From: Brachybacterium sp. Z12
GTDB taxonomy: Bacteria; Actinomycetota; Actinomycetes; Actinomycetales; Dermabacteraceae
Assembly (NCBI RefSeq): GCF_014400405.1
Contig: NZ_CP060496.1
Location: 1,736,001-1,800,000 of the forward strand
Direction: 5' to 3'
DNA length: 64,000 nt
The first letter of the stretch is position 1; every line of letters begins with the position of its first letter. Shown piece by piece: positions 1-9,188 of this stretch. The position numbers were made by a program, and so were the translations under genes. Below the pieces are notes generated by a model that saw only the letters and a list, made by a program, of their open reading frames with translations, was not told the origin of the DNA and searched no databases.

Positions 1-1171
1 CTGATGACCGAGGAGATGGGCAAGCCCATCGGGGAGGCGCACGGCGAAGTCGCGAAATCCGCGTGGGCCGCTGAACACTACGCCGAGCACGCTGCGAAGT
101 ACCTGGCCGACGAGCACCTGGACTCCGATGCGACCTCTTCCTACGTCCAGTACCTGCCGCTGGGCCCGGTGCTGGGGATCCTCCCTGGGAACGCACCGTT
201 CTGGGTCGCGTTCCGCTTCTGCGCTCCGGCGCTGATGGCGGGGAACACCTGCGTGATGAAGCACGACCCCCATGTGCCGGGATGCGCTGCTGCGCTCGAG
301 GAGGTGTTCCGGGCCGCCGGCGCCCCCGAGGGGATCTTCCAGACCCTGCTGGCCGCCACCGAGGACGTCGAGCAGGCGATCCGTGACCCGCGCATCCAGG
401 CGGTCTCCTTCACCGGTTCCGACCGGGCCGGGGCGAAGGTCGCCTCGATCGCGGCGAGCGAGATCAAGCCCGCGGTGCTCGAGCTCGGCGGCTCGGATCC
501 CTGCATCGTGCTGGCCGACGCGGACCTGCAGAAGGCCGCGGAGGTCTCGGCGCTGTCGCGGATCATCAATGCCGGCCAGTCCTGCATCGCGGCGAAGCGG
601 GTCATCGTCGAGCGCTCCGTGCACGACGAGTTCGTCGAGCTGCTCACCGCGCAGCTGCGCGGCCTGAAGGTCGGCGACCCCCGAGATGAGGCCACGAAGG
701 TCGGGCCGATCGCCCGGGAGGAGCTGCGCGAGAATCTCCACCGCCAGGTGACCACCAGCGTCGAGGCCGGCGCCACCCTGGTGATGGGAGGCGAGATGCC
801 GGAGGGGAGGGGTTCTTCTACCCGGTGACGCTGCTCACCGGCGTCGAGCCCGGGATGGCGGCCTGCACGGAGGAGACCTTCGGTCCGATCGCCGTGGTGA
901 TCGCCGCGGACGACGCGGAACATGCACTGGCGCTCGCGAACGACACCCCGTACGGGCTCGGTGCGGCGATCTGGACCACGACCGAGCGCGGGGTCGAGAT
1001 GGCCCGCCGCATCGAGGCGGGACAGGTCTCCGTCAACGGGATCGTGAAGTCGGATCCACGGCTGCCCTCCGGGGGATCAAACGCTCGGGCTACGGCCGCG
1101 AGCTGGGACCGCACGGCATCCGCGAATTCACCAATGCCCAGCAGATCTGGGTGGGGCCGGTGCGCAGCTGA
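1..1171 (+). CDS. NAD(P)-dependent aldehyde dehydrogenase, 5' end outside window
   Basis: Oxidises an aldehyde to the acid; closest in style to succinate-semialdehyde dehydrogenases. The reading frame is open from base 1 and begins inside the family's EMGKP segment, so roughly the first 70 residues lie upstream. Visible landmarks are FTGSD near the cofactor site, the ELGG glutamate, the catalytic cysteine in NAGQSCIA, and ETFGP with PYGL near the C-terminus. Two frame breaks, at the G runs at 809-812 and 1071-1075, are each repaired by one extra G; the repaired protein ends in the usual GYGRELGPHGI and TNAQQIW motifs. Substrate cannot be fixed from sequence alone. Confidence 0.85.
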
Positions 1172-1196
1172 ACCGGTCCGACACTGCAGGAATGAC

Positions 1197-1235
1197 GAAC
1201 GGGCGCCTTCCGATCTTCTCGGAAGACGCCCGTTC
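1197..1235. terminator. Strong bidirectional hairpin between aldehyde dehydrogenase and tRNA-Pro
   Basis: The arms GAACGGGCG-CTTCCGA and TCGGAAG-CGCCCGTTC pair fully around a 5-nt loop apart from one unpaired base on each side. The hairpin lies between two convergent genes, so it can serve as terminator for both. No clear T tract follows. Confidence 0.75.
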
Positions 1236-1246
1236 GGCGTTTCGGT

Positions 1247-1319
1247 CGGGCTGACAGGATTTGAACCTGCGACCCCCTGACCCCCAGTCAGGTGCGCTAC
1301 CAAGCTGCGCCACAGCCCG
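1247..1319 (-). tRNA. tRNA-Pro (anticodon GGG)
   Basis: Read on the minus strand the acceptor arms CGGGCTG and CAGCCCG pair. The anticodon stem CCTGA/TCAGG holds the loop CTGGGGG with anticodon GGG, and the T arm contains GGTTCAAATCC. The length is standard and CCA is not encoded. Confidence 0.95.
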
Positions 1320-1505
1320 AAACCCTCCGTCACCGGAGGACCGTGGAACACATTACCCCGACCTCGACCTCGAGGCGAACCGGAACCGGCGTGACCTGCG
1401 GCACCTGAGTCGCCGTGGGGCCCGGAGCGCACGATGCGATAGGGGACCGCAGCACTGCGGCGTCCTCGCCGGGCGGGTCTGCCTCCCCGGCCAGAGCCAC
1501 GCTCC

Positions 1506-1511
1506 TACACT
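1506..1511 (+). promoter_or_regulatory. -10 element (TACACT) for leaderless DUF881 transcript
   Basis: TACACT ends six bases before the ATG at 1518, so transcription would start at or next to the start codon. No Shine-Dalgarno sequence is present. The rest of 1320-1505 shows no gene. Confidence 0.6.
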
Positions 1512-1517
1512 GCAGAC

Positions 1518-2462
1518 ATGCGCAAGGCAGACCATTCGACACCTCACGGCGAGACTCCGTACTCGCCGACGTCGCTGCTGCGCGCCCTCACCGCCGACCC
1601 CTACGGTGTCGACACGCTGCGTGAGCATGAGCATCCGGCGGCGGAGGCGGCACCGCCCGATGTCGGGGCGACCCGTGCGATCACCCTGCTGCTGGCCCTG
1701 CTGCTCGGCTTCGTCGTCGCGGTCTCCGTCCTGGACCTGCGACAGGGAGCGGCAGCGGAGGACAGCCCGCGCGCACTGCTCGAGCAGGAGGTGCTCGACA
1801 CCCGCGGCGAAGCGGAGCTCCTCACGCAGCGCCAGGAGGAGCTCGAGAGGGAGATCGCCCAGGCGCAGGGCGTCGTCCTCGAAGGGACCGGCGACGGGGC
1901 CCCCGAGCGACTCACCTCCTACGAGCAGGCCGGGGGCGGTGTATCCCTGAGCGGTCCGGGCGCGGTGCTCGTGCTCGAGGATTCCGCACCGCTGCCCTCG
2001 AGCCCCGGTGGCGGTGCCGGGAGCGTGAACCGCGTGACCGACGCAGATGTGCAGATCGCCGTCAACGGGCTGTGGGCCGCAGGGGCGGAGGCGGTCTCCA
2101 TCAACGGCCAGCGCATCAGCGCCACCACCGCGATCCGCACCGCGGGCTCCGCGATCCTGGTCGATTTCCGGCCTCTCTCCCCGCCGTACAGCATCACCGC
2201 GCTGGGTGAGCCGGAGCAGCTGCGTTCCGCGGTGTCCGAGGGCGAGGCGGGGGAGTACCTCGACGAGATCTCGAGCCGCTACGGCATCCGGATGTCCTGG
2301 GAGAGCGAGGAGGAGCTCACCGTCCCCGCACGCGCGGTGGGAACGCTCCGGGAGGCGTCGGTGCCCGACGACGGCAGCACCAGCACGCCGGAGACCCCGC
2401 AGACCATCAACCCGACCGACCCGTCGGCCGCCGGACGCGGCGCCGAGGAGGAGACCCCATGA
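1518..2462 (+). CDS. DUF881 family membrane-anchored protein
   Basis: A 314-residue protein of unknown biochemical role. One membrane segment lies at about residues 54-72, followed by a coiled-coil-like stretch (about 85-120) and a DUF881 domain with the GGVSLSGPGAVLVLEDS and INGQRISATTAIR signatures. It is the first of a DUF881-Sbp-DUF881 trio placed just upstream of garA, the same order as Rv1823-Rv1825 in Mycobacterium tuberculosis. The stop overlaps the next start as ATGA, implying translational coupling. The C-terminal tail is acidic and Pro/Thr rich. The start is chosen because it sits 6 nt from a -10 box. Confidence 0.88.
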   Translation: MRKADHSTPHGETPYSPTSLLRALTADPYGVDTLREHEHPAAEAAPPDVGATRAITLLLALLLGFVVAVSVLDLRQGAAAEDSPRALLEQEVLDTRGEAELLTQRQEELEREIAQAQGVVLEGTGDGAPERLTSYEQAGGGVSLSGPGAVLVLEDSAPLPSSPGGGAGSVNRVTDADVQIAVNGLWAAGAEAVSINGQRISATTAIRTAGSAILVDFRPLSPPYSITALGEPEQLRSAVSEGEAGEYLDEISSRYGIRMSWESEEELTVPARAVGTLREASVPDDGSTSTPETPQTINPTDPSAAGRGAEEETP

Positions 2463-2791
2463 TCGCCATCATCGGACTGGCGCTGGGCATCGTGCTCGGC
2501 GTCGTCGTCCAGCCCGACGTCCCCGCCGTGCTGCAGCCCTATCTCCCGATCGCCGTGGTCGCCTCGCTCGACACCCTCGCCGGCGGCCTGCGGGCGAGCC
2601 TGAACGGTGCCTTCGACTCCCACGTTTTCATCACCTCGTTCCTGTTCAACGTGCTGATCGCCTCGTTCCTGGTGTTCCTCGGCGACCAGCTCGGGGTGGG
2701 CTCCCAGCTCTCGACCGCGGTGATCGTCGTGCTCGGGATCCGTATCTTCTCCAACGCGGCGGCGATCAGGCGCCTGCTCTTCCGGTCATGA
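2459..2791 (+). CDS. sbp: Small basic protein, DUF1290 family
   Basis: A 110-residue integral membrane protein with three predicted transmembrane segments and the basic C-terminus RRLLFRS. The DUF1290 (Sbp) family is found next to division genes in Gram-positive bacteria and sits between two DUF881 genes in actinobacteria, exactly as here. Both ends overlap the neighbours by 4 nt (ATGA), so the three proteins are probably made in step and may form one membrane complex; that complex is an inference. Its molecular role is unknown. Confidence 0.88.
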   Translation: MIAIIGLALGIVLGVVVQPDVPAVLQPYLPIAVVASLDTLAGGLRASLNGAFDSHVFITSFLFNVLIASFLVFLGDQLGVGSQLSTAVIVVLGIRIFSNAAAIRRLLFRS

Positions 2792-3539
2792 GCGACGGCA
2801 CCCGCATCGCCGGCTCCCCGAGCAGCAGAAGCAGGTCTGGCGGCGGCTGCGCGAGACCCTGCGCCCGCAGGCGACCCTCTCGCAGGCGATCGTGGGCCTG
2901 CTGTGCCTGCTGCTGGGGCTGTCGATCGTGGCCCAGGTCAGGCAGGGCGATGACGCGCTCGAGGGCGCCACCCAGCAAGAGCTGGTGCGGCTGCTGGACG
3001 AATCGGGGCGGCATGCCTCTGCTCTGGAGGTGGAGAACGCGGAGCTCGATCGCACGCTCGAGGCGCTGCGCTCGGGGCGGGAGGGAGATGTCGCCGCTCA
3101 GAATGCGGCCGAGGATCGGCTGGAGGATCTCGAGATCCTCGCTGGTACGGCGCCCGCCCAGGGGCGAGGCGTGGTGGTCTCGATCGCCGATCCGGAGGCC
3201 ACGGTGCGCGCCTCGACGCTGCTCGGGGTGGTCCAGGAGCTGCGGAACGCCGGCGCCGAGGTGATCCAGATCGGTCAGGTGCGAGTGATCGCATCAACCT
3301 CCGTCACGACCGGCCCCGGCGGGAGCCTCATGGTGGACGGCACCCCCATCGAAGCGCCGTACGTCGTGCGGGCGATCGGCGATCCCTCCGTGATGGAACC
3401 GGCACTGCGCATCCCCGGGGGCGCGGCGGACTCGGTCGCCGGGGACGGTGGGACGCTCGCGGCGACGGCCGACGACATGATCCTCATAGAGGCCACGGTC
3501 GAGCTCACCGCCCCGGAACACTCCCGGGTGGTCAAGTGA
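2788..3539 (+). CDS. DUF881 family protein, second copy (frame break near 2817)
   Basis: About 250 residues after restoring one C in the run at 2816-2819; without it the ATG at 2788 runs out of frame. It has one N-terminal membrane segment (IVGLLCLLLGLSIVAQV), a heptad-rich stretch, and the DUF881 pattern with RGVVVSIADPE and GGSLMVDGTPI. It starts inside the sbp stop codon (ATGA). It is a paralogue of the gene at 1518, shorter and without the long acidic tail. The function of the family is not established. Confidence 0.85.
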
Positions 3540-3665
3540 TCGTCAATTCTTGACGCTGCATCGCCCTGAAGGTCCCCTGAGGGGCTGATCGCATGCGAAG
3601 ATGGGCGAGCCGAATCCTGTGCGGTCATCGCCCAGGGTCCGTCGCAGGCCAGGAAGGGGTGCGCG

Positions 3666-4109
3666 GTGTCCGGGAACACCGAGTGGAACGACGATAATCT
3701 CGACCACACGTCGAAGCTGAGCGCGATCTCGCCCAGCGATCCCCTGGAGGAGACCGAGTCCGGTCTCTCGTCCCAGGATCGCCGAGCGATCGAGAACCTG
3801 CCTCCGCGCAGTGCGCTGCTGATCGTCCAGAAGGGTCCGAACCTGGGGGCGCGCTTCCTGCTCGACTCCGAGACCACCGTCGCGGGACGTCACCCCAAGA
3901 GCGAGATCTTCCTCGACGACGTGACCGTCTCCCGCAAGCACGCCGCGTTCGTGCGCGACGGGGACGGCTTCCTCGTCCGGGATCTCGGCTCGCTGAACGG
4001 GACGTACGTCGGCAAGGACCGGGTGGACGAGGCACGCCTCCAGGCGGGCCAGGACGTCCAGATCGGCAAGTACCGCCTGACCTATCACCCGTTCCACGGG
4101 CAGGACTGA
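3666..4109 (+). CDS. garA: FHA-domain regulator GarA/OdhI
   Basis: A cytoplasmic 147-residue FHA protein that in relatives inhibits 2-oxoglutarate dehydrogenase and modulates glutamate metabolism. The FHA core is clear: GRHPKSEI, VSRKHA and GSLNGTYVG in about residues 65-125. It starts at GTG 3666 behind AGGAAGGGG. The usual N-terminal phosphorylation motif ETTS is missing; the only similar residues are HTSKLS near residue 16 and EETESG near residue 30. This could change how Ser/Thr kinases switch it. Position upstream of ftsR matches mycobacteria, although gcvH is absent here. Confidence 0.93.
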   Translation: MSGNTEWNDDNLDHTSKLSAISPSDPLEETESGLSSQDRRAIENLPPRSALLIVQKGPNLGARFLLDSETTVAGRHPKSEIFLDDVTVSRKHAAFVRDGDGFLVRDLGSLNGTYVGKDRVDEARLQAGQDVQIGKYRLTYHPFHGQD

Positions 4110-4113
4110 TCTG

Positions 4114-4805
4114 ATGCCGGCCTCCGCTGCGCGCCGGCCGAGCTCCTCCGTTGCCACGAGGCTGAGCATCGGTCAGGTGCTCGAGATGCTGCGGGACGAG
4201 TTCCCCGATCTGGCGCATTCGAAGCTTCACTACCTCGAGTCCGAGGGGCTGATCTCCCCGAGCGCAGCGCGGCGGGATACCGCAAGTACAGCCGCGAGGA
4301 CGTGGACCGGCTCCGGTTCGTGCTCAGAGCGCAGCGGGATCGGTTCTGGCCGCTCAAGGTGATCAAGGAGCATCTGCTCGAGCACGGCATCGACTCCGAG
4401 GTCACCTCGATCGCCTCTCGTCCCGGGCCCAGCTCCGCTCTGCAGGCGGTCCGGCTGGACCGCAGGGGCCTGGGCCGCGAGGCCTCCGTCGACGAGGACT
4501 TCCTGGCCGAGCTCGAGCAGTACGGACTGCTGGAGGAGGGTGCCCTGTTCTACGGGTCGACCGAGCTCGAGCTCGTCCGCGCCGCACGCGAGCTCGCCGA
4601 GGAGGGCCTGCACCCGCGCCACCTGGTGATGCTGCGCACCGCTGCGGAGCGGCAGGCCCACATGATCCGCTCGGTCGCGCGTCCGCGCTCCCGCGCCGGG
4701 GATTCCGCAGCACAGGGAGAAGCCCAAGATTTCGCGCGTGACCTGGGCGAATCGATGATCACCGTCCACGGGGCCGTGCTCCGCATGTCGCTGCGGGAGC
4801 ACTGA
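4114..4805 (+). CDS. ftsR: MerR-type regulator FtsR (frame break near 4257)
   Basis: About 230 residues after adding one C to the run at 4256-4259. An N-terminal winged-helix MerR domain reads IGQVLEML, SKLHYLESEGLI, GYRKYS and RLRFVLRAQRDRFWPLKVIKEHL. A dimerisation and sensing domain of unknown ligand follows. It is the counterpart of Rv1828 and of corynebacterial FtsR, which controls ftsZ expression. It begins 4 nt after garA, so the two are likely co-transcribed. The Rv1829-like bifunctional nuclease found downstream in mycobacteria is absent. Confidence 0.85.
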
Positions 4806-4934
4806 GCCGGAGCGCGTCCGTCACCTCTCCGTGATCTTCGGACGGCGCGTTGCTGTCGGCCGAGGGGTACTTCGCGCTAGTCTGAGCGTGCGCTCTCATC
4901 CTTCCCCTCGGAGAGCCGGAACCCGGAGGTAGTT

Positions 4935-5519
4935 GTGAACGCCACGAGCGGCGATGATCGCACTGAGCAGACCACCGTCCCCGCAGAGCCCGCCCAGGGC
5001 GTGCTCTTCGATGATGTCGTGGACACTCCCGGCGAGCTCGGATACCGCGGCCCGGCAGCCTGCAAGGCCGCCGGCATCACCTACCGGCAGCTGGACTACT
5101 GGGCCCGCACCGGTCTCGTCGAGCCCGGCGTGCGCGCGGCGCACGGCTCCGGCAGCCAGCGCCTCTACGGATTCCGCGACATCCTCGTGCTGAAGGTCGT
5201 CAAGCGACTGCTCGACACCGGAGTCTCCCTCCAGCAGATCCGTGTCGCCGTCAGCGCGCTCCGTGAGCGAGGCATCGATGACCTCGCGGGCATCACCCTC
5301 ATGAGCGATGGCGCCTCGGTCTACGAGTGCACCTCTGCCGAGGACATGTTCGACCTGGTCCAGGGCGGCCAGGGCGTATTCGGCATCGCGGTGGGCCGGG
5401 TCTGGCGCGAGGTCGAGAACGATCTGCTGAGCCTGCCCGGCGTGAACCCCGCCGATGACGCCGCCCTCGCGCTGCAGGACGAGCTGGCCGCGCGCCGGCG
5501 CTCCCGCCAGGCCGGCTGA
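4935..5519 (+). CDS. MerR family transcriptional regulator (Rv1830-like)
   Basis: An intact 194-residue protein. The helix-turn-helix reads GITYRQLDYWARTGLVEP, followed by RLYGFRDILVLKVVKRLLDTGVSL, standard for the MerR fold. GTG at 4935 follows CGGAGG. A possible -10 hexamer TAGTCT lies at 4878-4883, so this gene probably has its own promoter in addition to any read-through from ftsR. Regulated genes cannot be told from the sequence. A perfect terminator hairpin ends the transcription unit. Confidence 0.88.
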   Translation: MNATSGDDRTEQTTVPAEPAQGVLFDDVVDTPGELGYRGPAACKAAGITYRQLDYWARTGLVEPGVRAAHGSGSQRLYGFRDILVLKVVKRLLDTGVSLQQIRVAVSALRERGIDDLAGITLMSDGASVYECTSAEDMFDLVQGGQGVFGIAVGRVWREVENDLLSLPGVNPADDAALALQDELAARRRSRQAG

Positions 5520-5538
5520 CCGGCACCCACAGACACCC

Positions 5539-5575
5539 AAGAACGGCGAGCCCTGGGAAGGGGCTCGCCGTTCTT
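5539..5575. terminator. Bidirectional intrinsic terminator
   Basis: A perfect 15-bp stem (AAGAACGGCGAGCCC with GGGCTCGCCGTTCTT) encloses a 7-nt loop. It separates the convergent MerR and ParA genes and can stop both transcripts, with a T-rich end for the forward strand. Confidence 0.92.
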
Positions 5576-5618
5576 GTGTATGAGCGCGAGGGTCGGAGAG
5601 GGCCGCAGCCCCCGACGT

Positions 5619-6408
5619 TCAGGAGTTCTGGCGCGAATCCATCACGGTCGCGAGCAGGGCGTCGAAGTCTTCGGTGAGGCGCTTGCCGGACGCTCCCTCG
5701 TACCGGTGCAGCGGGACGGCTCCGCCCTGCGCCTGCTGCAGGCCCACCCGCTCCTCGATGACGGGCGCGAGCACAGCCTCGCCGAAGAGCTCGCGCAGCT
5801 CCGCGAGCCGGTACTGGTGCTCGACCGAGCGCGGGCGGTAGCGGTTGACCACGAGCCCGAGAGGCTGCAGGCGGGGCGCGATGCCGTCCTCGTGCATCTC
5901 GGTGGCGAGCTTGAGCGCACGGTCCGCAGCGGTCACCGCGAAGAAGCCGGGCTCCGCCACGACCAGGGCCCGATCCGAGGCGGCCAGCGCCATCTGGGTG
6001 AGGCCGTTGAGCGAGGGCGGGCAGTCGATGAGCACGATGTCGTACTGATGGGTGCGCTTGTCCAGAGCCTGCAGGAGGCGGCGCACATCCTTGGATGTGG
6101 GCGCGGGGAGTCCATGATCGCGGAGCGGCTGGAGCCCGGGATGATGTCGAGGTGCGAGGTGGCATCCGACGACCAGGGCGTCTCGATGATCGCCCGATCG
6201 ATGGTCTCGGTGCGCGGGGAGGACAGCACCTCGGCGATGTCCAGGGTGCTCGCCGGCTCCCCGAGCAGTCCGAGGGTCGAGTCACCCTGCGGGTCCAGAT
6301 CGACCACGAGGGTGTTCACCCCTGATGGAGGGCGGCAGAAGCCAGGCCCAGGGTCACGGACGTCTTGCCGACGCCGCCCTTCAGGGAACACACACTCACG
6401 ATGAACAC
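5619..6408 (-). CDS. ParA/Soj family ATPase, no partner parB nearby
   Basis: About 263 residues after repairing single-base losses at the G/C runs at 6104-6107 and 6319-6322. It has the deviant Walker A KGGVGKT near residue 10, DLDPQGDST, and DIVLIDCPPS. These ATPases move DNA or other cargo over the nucleoid. No parB or parS-like gene is adjacent, so this is probably an orphan cargo- or cell-cycle-related ParA rather than the origin-linked segregation gene. The GTG at 6408 is preferred because TAGACT ends exactly 6 nt upstream. Confidence 0.83.
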
Positions 6409-6414
6409 ACCCAC

Positions 6415-6420
6415 AGTCTA
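6415..6420 (-). promoter_or_regulatory. -10 element (TAGACT) for leaderless parA-like gene
   Basis: Read on the minus strand, TAGACT is followed by GTGGGT and then the GTG start at 6408, giving a six-base spacing that predicts a leaderless message. Confidence 0.6.
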
Positions 6421-6502
6421 CCGACCCGACCCTGCACTCCGAGTGCACGACGGGCGGTAACCTGCGTGAATCGTCCGAAGGACACTGGAAAAGGGGGAGA
6501 CG

Positions 6503-7522
6503 ATGGGCCAGATCACGCATGAGCTCGTTCTCGAGGTGCTCGACGGCTGCGGCCAGAGCGCTCTGCAGGAGGCGAGCCGGCTCGGCTTCGCCCGGCTGGT
6601 GGGACCCACCGAGCTGACATTGAACAGCTCCGATCTCGACGCAGTGCGCTCCCTGCGACGGGTGGTCGCGGCATCGAGCAGCCTCACGGTCCCTGCCCGG
6701 CGCCCCCGGGAGCTGCTGGAGACCTCGGTGCAGCAGCGCCTCGGCGAGCTGCTCGAGGACATCCGGCGTCAGAGGCCGCGGCTGCGCTTCCATGGGCTGC
6801 GCCTCGAGGCCGCAGGCGCCCACACCCCCGATATGCGTCGGCTCGCCGCAGCCATGGCCGATCTCGCCGGTGTCCCGGTCGATGAGGAGGGCGACCTGGT
6901 GGTGCGGGTGCGTCGCGGCGCCCCACCCGGCACCTGGCAGGTGCTGCTGCGGACCACCCCGCGCCCGCTCTCCACCCGGGCATGGCGCACGGTCGACTAC
7001 CCCGGAGCGGTCAACGCGACCATCGCCGCGACCGTGCTCGACCAGCTCGAAGTGGGACCCGAGGACTCGGTGCTCGACATGACCTGCGGATCTGGCACCT
7101 TCCTGGTGGAGCAGCTGCATGTGGAAGCGCCTGCCCGCGCCGTGGGAGTGGACCTGGACCCGTCCGCGATCGATGCCGCCCGAGCCCATCAGCGTGCGGC
7201 CCGTCGCAAAGGACAGGTGGAGTGGGTCGCCGCCGATGTGCTCGAGGCACCGCTCGAGCCGGGCTTCACCCGTCTGCTGACCAACCCGCCGTGGGGAACC
7301 CTCCACGGCGAGCACGACTCGAACGAACAGCTGCTCGCCGATCTGCTCCGTCGCGCCGCCGAACTGGCCGCTCCCGAGGCCCGGCTGGGGGTGCTCACCC
7401 ACGAGATCACCCGGATGCACCGGGTGCTCGAGGAGGCAGCCTCCGGCTGGCGACTCCTCCGCGAGCACCGGTTCTTCCAGAAGGGCCACCACCCGCGGCT
7501 CTTCCTCCTCGAGCGCGGCTGA
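6503..7522 (+). CDS. Putative RNA (guanine-N2) methyltransferase, UPF0020-like
   Basis: An intact 339-residue protein. The C-terminal half is a Rossmann SAM-methyltransferase with motif I VLDMTCGSGTFLVE (near residue 194) and the catalytic TNPPWG (near residue 260), typical of N2-guanine methylating RNA enzymes related to Trm14/RlmL. The N-terminal 150 residues may hold a THUMP-like RNA-binding part but no firm motif is seen. It starts at ATG 6503 behind GGGGGAGA. A target in tRNA or rRNA is inferred from motif IV; N6-adenine modification is a less likely alternative. Confidence 0.7.
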   Translation: MGQITHELVLEVLDGCGQSALQEASRLGFARLVGPTELTLNSSDLDAVRSLRRVVAASSSLTVPARRPRELLETSVQQRLGELLEDIRRQRPRLRFHGLRLEAAGAHTPDMRRLAAAMADLAGVPVDEEGDLVVRVRRGAPPGTWQVLLRTTPRPLSTRAWRTVDYPGAVNATIAATVLDQLEVGPEDSVLDMTCGSGTFLVEQLHVEAPARAVGVDLDPSAIDAARAHQRAARRKGQVEWVAADVLEAPLEPGFTRLLTNPPWGTLHGEHDSNEQLLADLLRRAAELAAPEARLGVLTHEITRMHRVLEEAASGWRLLREHRFFQKGHHPRLFLLERG

Positions 7523-7531
7523 GCCCGGGGC

Positions 7532-8168
7532 TCACAGCCCCCGTCGGCCGTCCTGCAGCGCGCGCAGCGCGGCGGGCTCTCCATGGACCCTCACCCTGGC
7601 CGCCTCGTCACGGCCGCTGACCCACAGCAGCAGCTCGAGCGGATCGCCGTACACCCGCAGGCCCCCGGCGGAGTGGCGGGCACGCACCTGGCGCCCGCCG
7701 AGCGGTGAGACGAGGGTGACGTCGGCCTGCACCTGCATCGCCAGCGGAGCCATCAGCCCGACGGCGCGCCAGGCCCCCGCGGTGGACGCGGCCGAGAGCC
7801 GTCGGGGCTCCCAGTGATCCTGCGCGCGTCGCAGATCCTCGTGGTGGATCAGCAGCTCCGCCTGCCCGCTCAGCGCATCGAGCCGGCCGATGGGGAGAGC
7901 GGGCCGGGAGCGTCACGGAAGCGGGCGACCCGCTGCTGCCAGGAGCTCTCCCGGTATCTCGCGAGCGCCTCCAGGGCCCGCGTCCGCAGCGGCCGGGGAG
8001 CCGGGCGGCGAGCATCAGGTGAGGGGCCCGCTCCCGCAGATGGAGATGCTCGAGGAGAGCGGCGGCATCCCATCCGGGCAGGATCGTCGGTGCCTCCGCG
8101 CCGAGCGCGAGGAAGGTCGCAGCGAACTCCTCGCGCTCGGTTTCGTGCTCGTTCCGGCTGCCGGTCAT
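7532..8168 (-). CDS. TIGR03085 family DinB-like metal-binding protein (two frame breaks)
   Basis: About 212 residues once one base is restored at each of the runs at 7892-7895 and 7995-7998. The N-terminus (EREEFAATFLALG, APTILPGWDAAALLEHL, RERAP) fits the actinobacterial TIGR03085 branch of the mycothiol-dependent maleylpyruvate isomerase/DinB fold. A histidine-containing segment (LLIHHEDLRRAQ) lies mid-protein. Substrate is unknown. It ends 10 nt from the convergent methyltransferase and lies 1 nt upstream of the sugar operon's last gene, so it may be read separately from it. Confidence 0.75.
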
Positions 8169-8169
8169 C

Positions 8170-9171
8170 TCAGCCCTGCTGGGAGAACGCGGCGTCGAAG
8201 GACACCTCGGAGATCGGGTAGTCGAGGGTCTTCAGGTGCGCCAGCGCCTCCTTCGCCCCGTGGAGGCGGTCCATGCCGGCGTCCTCCCACTCGATCGAGA
8301 TCGGGCCCTCGTAGCCGATCGAGCGCAGTGCGCGGAACGCCGCGTCCCACGGGACGTCCCCGCGGCCGAAGGAGACGAAGTCCCAGCCGCGGCGGGGGTC
8401 GCCCCACGGCAGGTGGGAGCCGAGGCGCGTGTTCCGCCCGGTCACGCGCACACGGATGTCCTTGCAGTCCACGTGGTAGATGCGGTCGGCGAAGTCGGTG
8501 ATGAAGGAGACCGGATCGATCTCCTGCCACATGAAGTGCGAGGGGTCCCAGTTCAGGCCGAAGGCCTCGCGGTGCCCGATCGCCTCGAGCGTGCGCTGGG
8601 TGGTCCAGTAGTCGTAGGCGATCTCCGAGGGATGGACCTCGTGGGCGAAGCGCACCCCGCACTCGTCGAAGACGTCGAGGATCGGGTTCCAGCGGTCGGC
8701 GAAGTCCTGGTAGCCCTCGTCGATGACGGACTGGGGGACCGGCGGGAACATCGCGACGTACTTCCAGATCTTCGAGCCGGTGAAGCCGATGACGGTCTTC
8801 ACCCCGAGCTTCTGGGCGAGCCGCGCGGTGTTCTTCATGTCCTCCGCGGCGCGCTGGCGCACACCCTCCGGGTCGCCGTCGCCCCAGACGGCGGAGCCCA
8901 CGATCGCCTCATGACGGAAGTCGATCGGGTCGTCGCAGATCGCCTGGCCCTTGAGGTGGTTGGAGATGGCCCAGCACTTCAGACCGTGCTTCTCCAGGAT
9001 CCCCAGCCGCTCGGCGATGTACTCGTCATCGTCCCAGCGGGATGCGTCCAGGTGCTCGCCGGCGACGGCGATCTCGAGGCCGTCGTATCCCCAGCCGGCC
9101 GCGAGTTCGGCGACTTCGTCCAGGGTGAGGTCGGCCCACTGGCCGGTGAACAGGGTGTGCGGGTGAGACAT
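8170..9171 (-). CDS. Sugar phosphate isomerase/epimerase (TIM barrel)
   Basis: An intact 333-residue xylose-isomerase-like barrel. Features include GYDGLEIAV, a histidine-containing strand FAHEVHPSEIAYDY, LNWDPSHFMWQ, YHVDCKDI and the C-terminal SIEWEDAG; the acidic and histidine residues in these strands are the likely divalent-metal ligands. It is the third gene of an operon with a Gfo/Idh/MocA dehydrogenase and a second isomerase, a combination seen in myo-inositol-like and oxidised-sugar catabolism. The exact sugar is not evident. ATG at 9171 is preceded by GAAGGAG in the operon-internal spacer. Confidence 0.85.
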   Translation of the reverse strand: MSHPHTLFTGQWADLTLDEVAELAAGWGYDGLEIAVAGEHLDASRWDDDEYIAERLGILEKHGLKCWAISNHLKGQAICDDPIDFRHEAIVGSAVWGDGDPEGVRQRAAEDMKNTARLAQKLGVKTVIGFTGSKIWKYVAMFPPVPQSVIDEGYQDFADRWNPILDVFDECGVRFAHEVHPSEIAYDYWTTQRTLEAIGHREAFGLNWDPSHFMWQEIDPVSFITDFADRIYHVDCKDIRVRVTGRNTRLGSHLPWGDPRRGWDFVSFGRGDVPWDAAFRALRSIGYEGPISIEWEDAGMDRLHGAKEALAHLKTLDYPISEVSFDAAFSQQG

Positions 9172-9188
9172 ATCGGTGATGCTCCTTC

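Noticed and set aside
5933-7492. 519-residue minus-strand frame across the methyltransferase
   Set aside because: Most of it is the antisense of the 6503-7522 gene; only its end overlaps the real ParA sequence.
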